From Thermogutta sp039793925 (GTDB lineage: Bacteria > Planctomycetota > Planctomycetia > Pirellulales > Thermoguttaceae): a stretch of 64,000 nt of DNA. The notes under the pieces are model-generated. The model had not been told where the DNA came from and made no database searches. It saw nothing but the letters and a program-made list of their open reading frames with translations. Shown in pieces: positions 35,817 through 44,980 of this stretch (positions within the stretch are counted from its first letter, which is position 1; the number at the start of each line of letters is the position of its first letter). The translations under genes were made by a program, and so were the position numbers. The stretch spans positions 7,094 through 71,093 of the forward strand of contig NZ_JBAMME010000379.1 in assembly GCF_039793925.1 (NCBI RefSeq). Direction: 5' to 3'.

Positions 35817-37889
35817 ATGGACCCCCAACAGTTGGGACCTTATCGCATCATCAGGCGACTGGGGCGCGGGGGCATGGGTGCGGTTTATGAGGGGGTGCAT
35901 ATCGAAACGGGCGAGCCAGCAGCGGTCAAGACCCTCTCTGAGGCTCTTCTCGAGGAACCCGACTTCCGCGCTCGATTCGAACTCGAAATCGAAACCCTGC
36001 GGAAACTCAATCACCCCAATATCGTGCGTTTGCTGGGATTTGGAGAGGAAAACGGGGTCCTTTTTTACGTGATGGAGCTGGTCCGGGGTCCCAGTCTGGA
36101 TCAGGAACTCAAAGCCGGTCGCAAGTTCACGTGGCGCGAAGTTACTCAAATTGGCATCCAGGTATGCCATGCACTGAAGCACGCCCACGATCGGGGCATC
36201 ATTCATCGGGACCTTAAACCGGCCAATCTGCTTCGAGCCGAAGACGGAACAATAAAGCTTTCCGACTTCGGTATCGCACGACTTTTCGGGGCCCCCAGCC
36301 ACACAGGCGCGGGTAGTGTGCTGGGAACGATCGAGTATATGGCGCCGGAGCAGGCGGAGGCCCAGCCGATTGGCCCCAAGGCGGATCTTTATAGTCTGGG
36401 GGCAGTCCTTTATGCGCTGCTGGTGGGCCGGCCGCCGTTCAAGGTCACGTCGTTTGCACAAATTCTCCATCTCCATCGGACATCCCGGCCGGACCCTGTT
36501 CGGTTGTACGTTCCGGACTGCCCCGAGGAACTGGATCGCATCATCCAAGAGCTTTTGCAACGCGATCCCGACAAGCGGATCACGAATGCCTCGCTGGCAG
36601 CCAGGCGACTTCAGGCAATGCTTCATGCCCTCGATCGCGAAAACGTGACGTCACCTGTTCCTTCCAATACCCTGGTGCTACCAACGTCCCAGCCGATGGA
36701 TTTTGGAGTGGGCACGCCAGAAGAGAAGCCGGGTGTCCCCTCGATGACGCCCACGGTCACCCTTCCCAGCAAGAAGGCTTCCGATGAACCGATCGCCGAA
36801 GCAAGCGAGTTTTCGAGTGTTGATTCGGCGCAGCTTGCTCCCACCCGTGCGGCCGAGCCAGACGAACTTCTCCGTTTACTCCATCGAGAAGACCTGATCG
36901 GCACGCCGTCCCAGTGGCAACCGACCGTGGAGGCTACCGCGGTGCAGGAATCCCCGCGGGCCGGGGCCGTGGAAACTCCCGCAGAGCCTTCACCGGCCAG
37001 TTCGCCGAAAACAGGAACATCGGAAACCTCCGCTGCAACAGCAACTTCCGGGCGGTTTGTGCAGGTCAGACCGGAGGATCTCGATCGCATCGAACCACCT
37101 CCCAGCGCCCGACAACCGCTCTTCTCCCTCCAGACAGCCATACTGCTTGGGGCCCTCGTTTTGCTGGCTGGAACGATCTGGTACATGCTTCAGCCGCCAT
37201 CGGCGGACCAAATTTACCACCGGATTGTAAGCCGCGTGGGCGACGGGTCCGACCCGGACGCCCTTCTCACAGCAGCCCCGGATATTGAGGTCTTTCTGTC
37301 GCGTTATTCAGACGATCCTCGGGCAGGAGAGATACGAGATTACCAGCAGGAGATCGACCTCCTTCGGATGGAAAGAAAATTTGAGCTCCAGGCGCGTCAG
37401 CGGGCGGCCGCACGGACGGCGATTCCTATTGAGCAAGATTATCTCGAAGCGCTCCGCTATCTGCAAATTGATCCCACCCTCGCGATGCAAAAACTGGAGG
37501 CAATTCTCGCCCTCTATGGTCACGAATCGTCTTCCGAGAATTCCAGTGAACCAAACGCCTCCGGCAAAGGGCCGCGCCGACCCGTGGGACACACCGAAGA
37601 GTGCCTGGAGCTGGTGCGGCGCCGCCTGGAACGCCTCAGACGTGAACTGGAGCCCGCCATCAGCAACCAGCGGGATTTGCTGGAATGGCGGTTGAATGAG
37701 GCTGATCGCATCGAAAAGACGCAGCCCGAACTCGCACGAAAGATCCGCGAGGCGGTAATCGAACTTTATGGACAGAAGGAGTGGGCCCAACCATTTGTGG
37801 AGCGGGCCCGCCGAGGACTCCAGTCCCACATGGCGGTCGGAAACGACAGTCCTGTTGGCTCCTCATCTGCCCCCGAGAATTCGCCCTGA
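35817..37889 (+). CDS. Transmembrane Ser/Thr protein kinase (PknB type)
   Basis: A 690-residue protein. The N-terminal kinase domain (residues 9-270) has LGRGGMGAVYEG (P-loop), AAVKTL with Lys38, HRDLKPANLL (catalytic Asp132) and SDFGIARLFG (DFG at 150). Thr and Ser in PSHTGAGSVLGTIEYMAPEQ are the expected activation-loop phosphosites. A low-complexity linker of about 160 residues follows. One membrane span (QTAILLGALVLLAGTIWYML) lies near residue 440. The extracytoplasmic part of about 240 residues is helical and charged and has no PASTA repeats. Probably a sensor kinase; its ligand is unknown. ATG 35817 follows GGAAAG. Confidence 0.95.
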   Translation: MDPQQLGPYRIIRRLGRGGMGAVYEGVHIETGEPAAVKTLSEALLEEPDFRARFELEIETLRKLNHPNIVRLLGFGEENGVLFYVMELVRGPSLDQELKAGRKFTWREVTQIGIQVCHALKHAHDRGIIHRDLKPANLLRAEDGTIKLSDFGIARLFGAPSHTGAGSVLGTIEYMAPEQAEAQPIGPKADLYSLGAVLYALLVGRPPFKVTSFAQILHLHRTSRPDPVRLYVPDCPEELDRIIQELLQRDPDKRITNASLAARRLQAMLHALDRENVTSPVPSNTLVLPTSQPMDFGVGTPEEKPGVPSMTPTVTLPSKKASDEPIAEASEFSSVDSAQLAPTRAAEPDELLRLLHREDLIGTPSQWQPTVEATAVQESPRAGAVETPAEPSPASSPKTGTSETSAATATSGRFVQVRPEDLDRIEPPPSARQPLFSLQTAILLGALVLLAGTIWYMLQPPSADQIYHRIVSRVGDGSDPDALLTAAPDIEVFLSRYSDDPRAGEIRDYQQEIDLLRMERKFELQARQRAAARTAIPIEQDYLEALRYLQIDPTLAMQKLEAILALYGHESSSENSSEPNASGKGPRRPVGHTEECLELVRRRLERLRRELEPAISNQRDLLEWRLNEADRIEKTQPELARKIREAVIELYGQKEWAQPFVERARRGLQSHMAVGNDSPVGSSSAPENSP

Positions 37890-38081
37890 AAGGGCTGGAG
37901 AAATTCCATCCCCAAAGGTGTTTTCAGATTCGTCCTGTTGATGACATCGTCAAGACAGAACCGGTTTGGGTCGCATATCTGCTCCCGGAACGTTAGAGTC
38001 CCCGTTTTTGACAAGCGGCCTGCGGCGTCTTTTGTGAAGTGTCCTTTTCCGCCAGAATGATGCACGATCTACAGCCTGAAA

Positions 38082-39509
38082 CTACTTTGCATCACCCCGG
38101 CGGCCTGGTTGCAGGCACCACTCAATTCCCACGGCGGCCCACACTGCCAGGATGGGCGCAAGCGGCGCCCTCATTCGAATGTTACTCCAATACAAGGTGT
38201 GAACCAAGCTGAGCGTTACTGCGAGGCCCAATCCCCAAACGGTCAGGGACCAAGCTGAGGCGTTCTTTTCCCGGCGAGCCCTGTTGATTACAAGAAGCAG
38301 CCCGATCAAAGCAAACAGGTATTCTGTCAGGTAGAACACCCCCACTCCCCATCGGGCCAGCCGCACAGAAAGCGGCTCGTGAGGGTCAAGCTGGTGGGGG
38401 ACGGGTCGCCATAACTGGAACAGCCGGTACGCACACGAGTAAAGAAACATGCCTGGCTGCTCGCGGATGGTTTTCCAGGCCCGGTCGTAAGCCAGGCGAT
38501 CGGCCGTCAGTTCGTTCCAGCCGGCTTCCGTAGCCACCGTTTGCTGCCAGCGCCGGTTAAACTCAGCGGCATCCCAGACGAGTTGACCCTCGGGATTTTG
38601 TAAAAACCGATAAAACTCTCCATTGTTGGCGAGATAGAAAGTGTAACCGCCATGGGTCGTGCCGATGATCACTTTTCCGAAGACGAAGAGATTCCGAAGA
38701 CCCCACGGAAACATGGCCAAAACGAATCCCAAGCCCAGCCACAGGATCGGACGTAACTTTTGACAGAGCGTGGTCGCAGATAGGGCACGCCACGATCGTC
38801 GCTGGTCAACGACGGTGCCCCCGTGCGAGACACCTATGTCCAACGACGAGGACGCCATTTGGTCGGCAAAATTTTTATCGCCTTTCCTCGGCATCAAGAA
38901 AACGAGCGCGAGACATCCAGCGGCGAAAGGCCACAGAAGAAAGGTGGGCCTTGTCAATGCGCACGCGCCCAGGAGCAGTCCCAAAGCCAACCAGGCAGGT
39001 CCTGACGGGCGATTTGCGACTCTGCTTGCGAACCACACGACGAGCACTGCAAGAAAGGCGCTCTGCGTCTCCGTCATCACTAGTCGGCTGGAATGAAGGA
39101 GAAGGGGATCCAAACCCGCCAGCAACACCGCCAGCACGGCCGCGCGGAGCCCGTTGACCCGGCCTGCGAGAATCCCCGCACACAGCGCGGTCGCCCAGCC
39201 CATCATGAGGTGCAAAGCCCCTACACCAACCCGCCAGAAACCATCGCAACACGCCTGAATCCCTGCCAGCAGCAAGGGGTAAAGTGGTGGACGATAGGCC
39301 GTGGCCCGGCCGTCAACACTGAAACTCCCCCGCGTGACCAACTCCCGGGCAACATGCTGATAGCTGTCGGGATCGGTCGTCAGAGCGCCCGGGACGACAA
39401 GCACCACCAATCGACCAAGCAGCACGGCCAGGGCGCAGGCGGGGAGCAACTGTCCCGAAGCAAACGGACGCCGTGTGGTAGAGATTCCGTCCGGTCGAAA
39501 GCTGATCAT
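38082..39509 (-). CDS. Glycosyltransferase-39-like polytopic membrane protein
   Basis: A 475-residue protein with about 10-11 hydrophobic segments. Its first large loop contains TTDPDSYQHVARELVTRGSF and YRPPLYPLLLAG, the 'D-x-x-x-Y ... R-P-P-x-Y-P' pattern of ArnT/PMT-type enzymes that transfer sugars from lipid carriers. A basic segment (KLRPILWLGLGFVLAMFPWG) and a large soluble loop (TVATEAGWNELTADRLAYDR) follow. Acceptor and sugar unknown. ATG 39509 is the start; the ribosome site is weak. It is divergent from no gene in its group and is followed at the 5' side by the BBP7-like gene on the same strand. Confidence 0.8.
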   Translation of the reverse strand: MISFRPDGISTTRRPFASGQLLPACALAVLLGRLVVLVVPGALTTDPDSYQHVARELVTRGSFSVDGRATAYRPPLYPLLLAGIQACCDGFWRVGVGALHLMMGWATALCAGILAGRVNGLRAAVLAVLLAGLDPLLLHSSRLVMTETQSAFLAVLVVWFASRVANRPSGPAWLALGLLLGACALTRPTFLLWPFAAGCLALVFLMPRKGDKNFADQMASSSLDIGVSHGGTVVDQRRSWRALSATTLCQKLRPILWLGLGFVLAMFPWGLRNLFVFGKVIIGTTHGGYTFYLANNGEFYRFLQNPEGQLVWDAAEFNRRWQQTVATEAGWNELTADRLAYDRAWKTIREQPGMFLYSCAYRLFQLWRPVPHQLDPHEPLSVRLARWGVGVFYLTEYLFALIGLLLVINRARREKNASAWSLTVWGLGLAVTLSLVHTLYWSNIRMRAPLAPILAVWAAVGIEWCLQPGRRGDAK

Positions 39510-39585
39510 GAAAGATCAAGATAAAGAGACCCCCGGGGGACTGCCAGATCCCGTGCCTGCGATTCGGCCTGGAGTGGCCTCCTCA

Positions 39586-40833
39586 TCACCAGACGACATC
39601 GAACCCGAGGGAAACACCCTGGAAGAACACGGTCCCGTTGTCGTTGATCCGCCCCGGGCTGAGCAGGGTGAAATCCACCTGTTCCGGTGCCAGGGCCACT
39701 CCGTCCAACCACATCATGTCGTAGGCCCCGAACACGCGGACACGATCCCAAAGGCGATAATTGGCAACAATGCTGACTTCACCCATAAAGGAGACGTCGT
39801 CATCTTTGGCATAACGAGTGATGTGATTTGGGGCGTGGGCCAGGGCAAAGTCGGTGAACTGTTCCGCCCAATTGAACATGGGCGCTGCTTTGACACGGGC
39901 TCCCCATTCAAAGCGGTGCCGCCGGAACAGGAGTTCACCAGCGAGCTGGATTCCGAAGGTGTCGTTTTGAGTCCAGATGGTTTGCCGGGCGTAAAGCGGT
40001 TCGGTTCCCCCACCGGTTACCACTGTGCCGCGGCTGTCAAAGGTGAATCCCTCGTCGAAAGAAAGGCTGCGAAATCCAACGGCATAGTTGAAATACATGC
40101 CCGGCTGGCACTGCCGCTGCCACCGGCCATTGGGAAGCAGCGCGAGTCGGTCAGGACGTGGCCGCGGCTTGAACCACCAGTTCAGCTCGAAATTGTTGAT
40201 TTCCGACTCGTAACGAATCTGATGCGTGTCCGCGTAGTTGAAGTCAAGCAAGCCGTAGAAAGAGAACAGGTCGCCCGCGGTAAACTGGGTGCCACCAAAT
40301 AAGTCGGAATTGTACGTAACACGCTGCCCACGCACCGCCTGCGTATCCTTCCACTCGTTGAGTCCCCAGTAGACGAACTCGATGAACTGGTCGCGGTTCT
40401 CGCGATCGTTGCCCAGATAATAAAGGACCCGGGTTTCATATCCGCCAGCCACATCAAAATTGGCGTCACTCGTGTTGAGCACTCCATTGCCGAACGCATC
40501 CACAGAAAGGAGCTTGGGTCTTGCGCGGCCGCGATTGAGAATTTTTGCACCGTTGTACCATGTCCACAGATGCGGGCAATCGTAACCGGCACCGCAGATT
40601 TCACAGCAGGGGGCAGTGCCCTGGGTGGGAACCGGCTCGTTCTGGGAAGCCGCCCTGTCCCACGTACCGAGAGGCCATTCCCGATCGGGGCTCTGCTTTG
40701 TTCCCTCTTCCGCGATCCAAGCTAGACTGTCGCCCGTTTGCGACTCGGCTGCCGGTCCGAGGCGTGCTCCCAAAACCAGGCACAGGGCCCACAACATCCC
40801 GCCCGTGACTGCTCGCCAAAGGACTCGTCTCAC
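39586..40833 (-). CDS. BBP7-like outer-membrane beta-barrel protein
   Basis: A 415-residue exported protein. Signal peptide: VTGGMLWALCLVLGARLGPA. A short cysteine-rich stretch (CCEICGAGYDCPHLW) follows, and then repeating amphipathic strands such as RPKLLSVDAFGNGVLNTSD and YETRVLYYLGNDRENRDQF. It ends GVSLGFDVVW, with the C-terminal aromatic residue typical of barrels. The order of features corresponds to the planctomycete family named after Rhodopirellula BBP7. It lies about 75 bases upstream of the GT39-like gene, same strand. Function in the outer membrane unknown; possibly a porin-like protein. Confidence 0.8.
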   Translation of the reverse strand: MRRVLWRAVTGGMLWALCLVLGARLGPAAESQTGDSLAWIAEEGTKQSPDREWPLGTWDRAASQNEPVPTQGTAPCCEICGAGYDCPHLWTWYNGAKILNRGRARPKLLSVDAFGNGVLNTSDANFDVAGGYETRVLYYLGNDRENRDQFIEFVYWGLNEWKDTQAVRGQRVTYNSDLFGGTQFTAGDLFSFYGLLDFNYADTHQIRYESEINNFELNWWFKPRPRPDRLALLPNGRWQRQCQPGMYFNYAVGFRSLSFDEGFTFDSRGTVVTGGGTEPLYARQTIWTQNDTFGIQLAGELLFRRHRFEWGARVKAAPMFNWAEQFTDFALAHAPNHITRYAKDDDVSFMGEVSIVANYRLWDRVRVFGAYDMMWLDGVALAPEQVDFTLLSPGRINDNGTVFFQGVSLGFDVVW

Positions 40834-41346
40834 GCGTGCGCCTCCGTGTCAATCTTCTTGCCGCCGATAGACCAAGCCCGGCTGGCTGTTCAGAGCCGAT
40901 ACTGCATTTTGCTCATCGGCCAAAGCATGCCAGAAGAACAGAAATAATCGCTAAAATCGACATCTTTGGTACGGCCGGCACTGCAGCTACACTCAGCACA
41001 TCGCGCATCATCTCCCCATCATGCATTCTTTTGCCGAACAACTTGGGGAGATTAAGATTGCCTAATTTGCGAGATTCACGATCCTCTCCCCGTATTGTGG
41101 ATTTCCGGTAGCCGGCAGAGTGCGGCTTTTCTCTAGTGCTCTGTATATCTTTCCCAGCCTTCACAACCCATTCATTTGTCCACTCTATTTCACTTTTGCT
41201 GCCTTATCTCCGATGTCAATCTCTAGCTGATGCATATTCTGCGAAGGTGCAGAGAAATAGAAATTATGAACAAGCTAGAGTGTATAACAGACATACACGA
41301 CTCACAGTATATACACAGTGCACGAAGTATGCGTACTTCACAATAA
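40834..41346. other. Intergenic region between the BBP7-like gene and the PP2C-like gene
   Basis: About 510 bases, more A+T-rich than the flanks. It holds both divergent promoters. The only structure recognised is the inverted repeat at 41324-41339. Confidence 0.5.
41324..41339. promoter_or_regulatory. Inverted repeat close to the PP2C-like start
   Basis: GAAGTA and TACTTC flank a four-base centre TGCG (perfect 6-base arms). It ends seven bases before ATG 41347, where it could be an operator or a hairpin that affects ribosome access. If translation starts at ATG 41386, it lies in the untranslated leader. Confidence 0.35.
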
Positions 41347-43032
41347 ATGCATGTGATGGAGAAAGCACTGTCAAGGATGACCGCCATGGATTACACCCGC
41401 GAAAATTTGAGGACCGTGCAAGAGATGTCCCCGCGATCCTTGCGCATCGTTACCGAAGAGTTCACTCCCCCGCCTTCCGCAGACGTCAGCACCATTGCTG
41501 GATGGCGACAATTCTGTCGCTCCTTTCTGGAAGCGACGGGTTGCCTTCTCCGGTTTATTCCTGGAGTTGAGCCAACTAGCCCCCAGGATGTTCCTGTGGT
41601 CGCGCCGCAAGCGGAGGGCGCCCAGCCCGAGCACAACTGTCGTCCGTTTGGTCACCTCCGAATTGATCCAACCGATCGTGCGAGGGAAAAGCTTTCTCCG
41701 GCGCATCCCGCCGTGGAAATTGCCCGCAGCGTGGCAGGCATGCTGGGAGAGATTCTCGCCATCCGCACCGCGTTGTGGGAACGCGAGGCTGAGCTGGCGG
41801 CGGGTATTCCTCTGATCCCCCACCCAGAAGAAGCCCAGCACCTTGCCCGACGGCTGGAAGAGGTGCTTCGCGCAGCGGCCACGGCGGTCGGGGCGCAGGG
41901 GGCGGCGGTGTATCTTCTCGATGCGAGCACGAGTTATCTCAAAGTCCGCGCGGTGTGGGGATTGCCACTCACCCGGCTCCTCGCCCCGCCCCGAATGCTC
42001 AAAGAGTCACTCGCTGATCTGGAAGCTATGCTGGGCCATGCGGTGGCGCTGGAAACCGCTGCCCAGATCGCTCACTGGCGTCCCCCGGAACCGTGTGCCT
42101 CTGCGGTGTGCCTGCCGATTTCGACACCCACCATCATCCTGGGAACACTTTGGGTGTTTGCCCAGGAAGAACGCTCTTTTTCCGAAAGGGACATCGACCT
42201 TTTGGAGGTGACGGCCGGCCGAGTGGCAGCCGAACTCGAGCGGGAAGCCGCCCTCCAGACAGCTCTCCAGGCCGCTCACTTGCAACGGCAGCTGGAAACG
42301 GCGCAGCGACTTCTCCGCAGTCAGTTGCCCGTCATTTCCCCACTCGTCGATGGATGGGAGCTTGCGGGCTGGCTTGAAACCGACCGGCCAGGCGGTGCAT
42401 TCTACGACTGGTGCTGTGGCCGGGACGGCCGAATCCATTTTGCGATGGGTGAAATGCCCGACGATTCCCTCCGCAATACCCTTGTCATGACGTCTGTGCG
42501 GAGTGCCTGGCGAGCGCTGTGCCAGTATGCGAAGGATCCTGGAAAACTCGTCGAGCAACTCAACCTAACACTTTGGACAGGGTCAGCCGGTGACCAGGCC
42601 GCCGCCATCTTCTGTGGCCTGATCGACCCTCGCGGCTCCAATCTCCGCATGGCCTCCGCCGGGGCCATTCATGGCGTCCTTATCACGCCCAAGCGTCATC
42701 GCGTTGTTCCCTCCAGCGGAGCGCTGCTTGGTATTGATCCAGAATCGGGATATACGCCCCATCGCTGGATGGTACCCGAAGGCTCCATACTCGTCGTGGC
42801 AACGACCGCAGCGCGGCAGGCGACAGACGCCCAGCACCGTCCCCTTTGGGAAACGCAACTCCTGCCGATGATCAGCAGCCATCTCCACCTGCCAGTTAAA
42901 ACGCTCATCGAAAATGCCCAAGGCATCCTCGAAGAGCGGACCTCCGTTGATCAGGGTACAGTGGGGATTCTCATGATCAAGCGGCGCAATTCCTCCCCCA
43001 CACGTAACTCGCGGAAGAAAGAGACATCGTAG
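41347..43032 (+). CDS. GAF plus SpoIIE/PP2C-like protein, probably catalytically inactive
   Basis: About 561 residues. ATG 41347 gives the longest form; ATG 41386, eight bases after AAGGA, has the best ribosome site. A GAF domain spans roughly residues 175-310 (GAQGAAVYLLDASTSYLKVR, VCLPISTPTIILGTLWVFAQ). A short coiled coil and a PP2C/SpoIIE domain follow. The metal-binding Asp positions do not fit: GGDFYD reads GGAFYDW, the next motif reads FAMGEMPDDSL instead of GDVSG, TDGVTE is VVATTAARQATD, and the final DDxT motif is VDQGTVGIL. So it is likely a phosphatase-fold sensor, not an enzyme. Next gene is a GGDEF-type protein 34 bases away. Confidence 0.8.
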   Translation: MHVMEKALSRMTAMDYTRENLRTVQEMSPRSLRIVTEEFTPPPSADVSTIAGWRQFCRSFLEATGCLLRFIPGVEPTSPQDVPVVAPQAEGAQPEHNCRPFGHLRIDPTDRAREKLSPAHPAVEIARSVAGMLGEILAIRTALWEREAELAAGIPLIPHPEEAQHLARRLEEVLRAAATAVGAQGAAVYLLDASTSYLKVRAVWGLPLTRLLAPPRMLKESLADLEAMLGHAVALETAAQIAHWRPPEPCASAVCLPISTPTIILGTLWVFAQEERSFSERDIDLLEVTAGRVAAELEREAALQTALQAAHLQRQLETAQRLLRSQLPVISPLVDGWELAGWLETDRPGGAFYDWCCGRDGRIHFAMGEMPDDSLRNTLVMTSVRSAWRALCQYAKDPGKLVEQLNLTLWTGSAGDQAAAIFCGLIDPRGSNLRMASAGAIHGVLITPKRHRVVPSSGALLGIDPESGYTPHRWMVPEGSILVVATTAARQATDAQHRPLWETQLLPMISSHLHLPVKTLIENAQGILEERTSVDQGTVGILMIKRRNSSPTRNSRKKETS

Positions 43033-43066
43033 ATTCCCGGCCTTCTGAAAACCGGGCTGCAGCAAA

Positions 43067-44680
43067 ATGATGAGCTTGTGGCTAAGCTTCGTTCTTATCG
43101 CGGTACTGAACCTCGCCCTGGGAGTGGCCACCGCTATCTATTTCCGCCGTTACATTGACATTCTGCGGACCACCCCAGAAAACTCCGGCGACGGTAATAT
43201 CATAACCAGAATCCAAACGAGTGATGGTGAATCACCCCCCGAGTCAGCCGCGTCCAACCAAGTCTCGTTGCTCTCCAAGAATGGGTCGTCGCCAAATTAT
43301 GATAGGGAAGAGTCACCCGGCGCGACGGACGATATTTCGGATCCAGAAAATGGCGACGGTCGCACCGATCAGATTTTCGATGGTCCCGAGGTGTCAGAAA
43401 CTCTTCCCACAGGGGAATCACAACAAAACGGAGAGATCTTCGCAGCAGGAGTCAGCTCTCAAGGTGCGACGAGCGTCGCACCCCACACTCATGATGCGCC
43501 AACGGACGAAGAGAGTTCCCGACCCACCGGCACAACGGAGGCACAGGAATCAACACTTTCACCCGCGTCTTTCGGATTGGGCAGCTTAGATGATTCGGCG
43601 AGCGAGGTCGATGCTCTTTCAACCGACGAACCCTCTTCCTCTCCAGTGCTTCAACTTCTCCGGCAGACGGACAGCGTGATCGATCAGCTCCGTCATCTGC
43701 ATGACCAGCTCTTCGGTCAATCGCCCGTTGATCGGGAAGCCCTGGCGTCGCTGCTGAGCGGGGTCGAACCGATCATCGAAGAGCTGATTGGAGAGTACCA
43801 TCAAGTCCTCCCTGATATCGTGAATGCGGACTCCAATCCGCCTCCCGATGAAATACTTTCTCACCTGCATGAACAGGTGCTCGCATTGCAACAGGCGGAA
43901 GTCCGGCTCACAAGCATCGATCTGCGGGGTGACTTCCACGCCACTTTGAAAGAGGTCCAGGGAGAATGCAGCCGTGTGCTGGGATCCGTTCATGGATTGC
44001 GCGATGCGCTGGAAGCCGTTTATGCCCACGAGACAGCCACCAGCGATGCCCCACCCGCGCTAACGTCTCCCGTTTGCTTCGACCCGCTCACCGGTCTTTT
44101 CAATCGGGTTGGCCTGGAAAGGTTCTTGCAAACGCACACGCTGACCAGGCTGGCCAGAGATCGGTTGACGGCCGTGCTGTTTGATCTCGACCAGTTCGCA
44201 AGGGTCAATCAACGGTTCGGTCATCGCCTGGGTGACCAGACCCTGGCCGCTATTGCAAAGGTTTTCCAACAGGCTTCCCTGCGGCAGGCCACGTGGGTGC
44301 GTTATGGCGGTGATCAATTCCTCCTTCTGCTGCGTGAGACAGATGCTCGGCAAGGTGTCCAACACGCAGAGCAACTGCGGCAACACTTTGAAGTAGCCCA
44401 ATTTGCGATCGCCAATGACACGGTCCATCTCACACTGTCTGCCGCGGTGACCGAGTTACGCAACGACGACACCTCCACGACCATATTTCTGCGATTGCTG
44501 GAGACGCTCAAAAAGGCCAAACGCGCCGGAGGCAACCGAACGTTCGTCCACAACGGCCAGGCACCCAGCCCAGTGGTTCCGCCCAATCTCCAGGTAGAGG
44601 AGAAAACTTACCAGGTGTTTGCCCCCACGTCCACGGCAGAACAGGCAGCCGCCGTGGAAGAGGCGTTCCGTCGCGGGTGA
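43067..44680 (+). CDS. Membrane GGDEF-domain protein with a GGDQF site
   Basis: About 537 residues. One N-terminal membrane span (MSLWLSFVLIAVLNLALGVA) is followed by a long acidic, low-complexity linker to about residue 170 and a helical section. The GGDEF domain at the C-terminus (residues 345-500) has DPLTGLFNRVGLERFL, VLFDLDQFARVNQRFGHRLG and the signature RYGGDQFLLLLR, i.e. GGDQF instead of GGDEF or GGEEF. The third position normally contacts GTP and metal, so activity is uncertain. It is tightly linked (34 bases) to the PP2C-like protein, so the two could form one signalling pair. Start 43067 or 43070. Confidence 0.85.
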   Translation: MMSLWLSFVLIAVLNLALGVATAIYFRRYIDILRTTPENSGDGNIITRIQTSDGESPPESAASNQVSLLSKNGSSPNYDREESPGATDDISDPENGDGRTDQIFDGPEVSETLPTGESQQNGEIFAAGVSSQGATSVAPHTHDAPTDEESSRPTGTTEAQESTLSPASFGLGSLDDSASEVDALSTDEPSSSPVLQLLRQTDSVIDQLRHLHDQLFGQSPVDREALASLLSGVEPIIEELIGEYHQVLPDIVNADSNPPPDEILSHLHEQVLALQQAEVRLTSIDLRGDFHATLKEVQGECSRVLGSVHGLRDALEAVYAHETATSDAPPALTSPVCFDPLTGLFNRVGLERFLQTHTLTRLARDRLTAVLFDLDQFARVNQRFGHRLGDQTLAAIAKVFQQASLRQATWVRYGGDQFLLLLRETDARQGVQHAEQLRQHFEVAQFAIANDTVHLTLSAAVTELRNDDTSTTIFLRLLETLKKAKRAGGNRTFVHNGQAPSPVVPPNLQVEEKTYQVFAPTSTAEQAAAVEEAFRRG

Positions 44681-44980
44681 GGTTGCCCCCGCTGCTCGAG
44701 GTACCGGACGGACAGGCAGTCGAATCCTGGCCCGGGATGAGCGGTTACGCGATCCGGGTGTGGCGGAGTGCTTCGCGCGGTTTTCCTGCTCACTCGAAAT
44801 GGTACACTAACGGTTAGGCCGGGAATGACTGCCACGCAACCGCCTGGGTGTACGGTGTCGAGTTGCCCTCGGGTGGTGGGTTGATCAGCCTAACCCAACG
44901 CGTCGGTCAGCTCCGGCTCCTTTGTACGAGCAATTTCCATCCGACGACAGTTTTCTTCACATTAGGTGAGCTTTGCATCC
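44681..44980. other. Intergenic region before the site-2 protease gene
   Basis: About 300 bases. Short frames only; no terminator with a T-run or clear promoter recognised. Confidence 0.4.

Noticed and set aside
39475..40302. Plus-strand open frame of 275 codons
   Set aside because: It is antisense to the BBP7-like gene, which has a clear signal peptide and barrel-like end.
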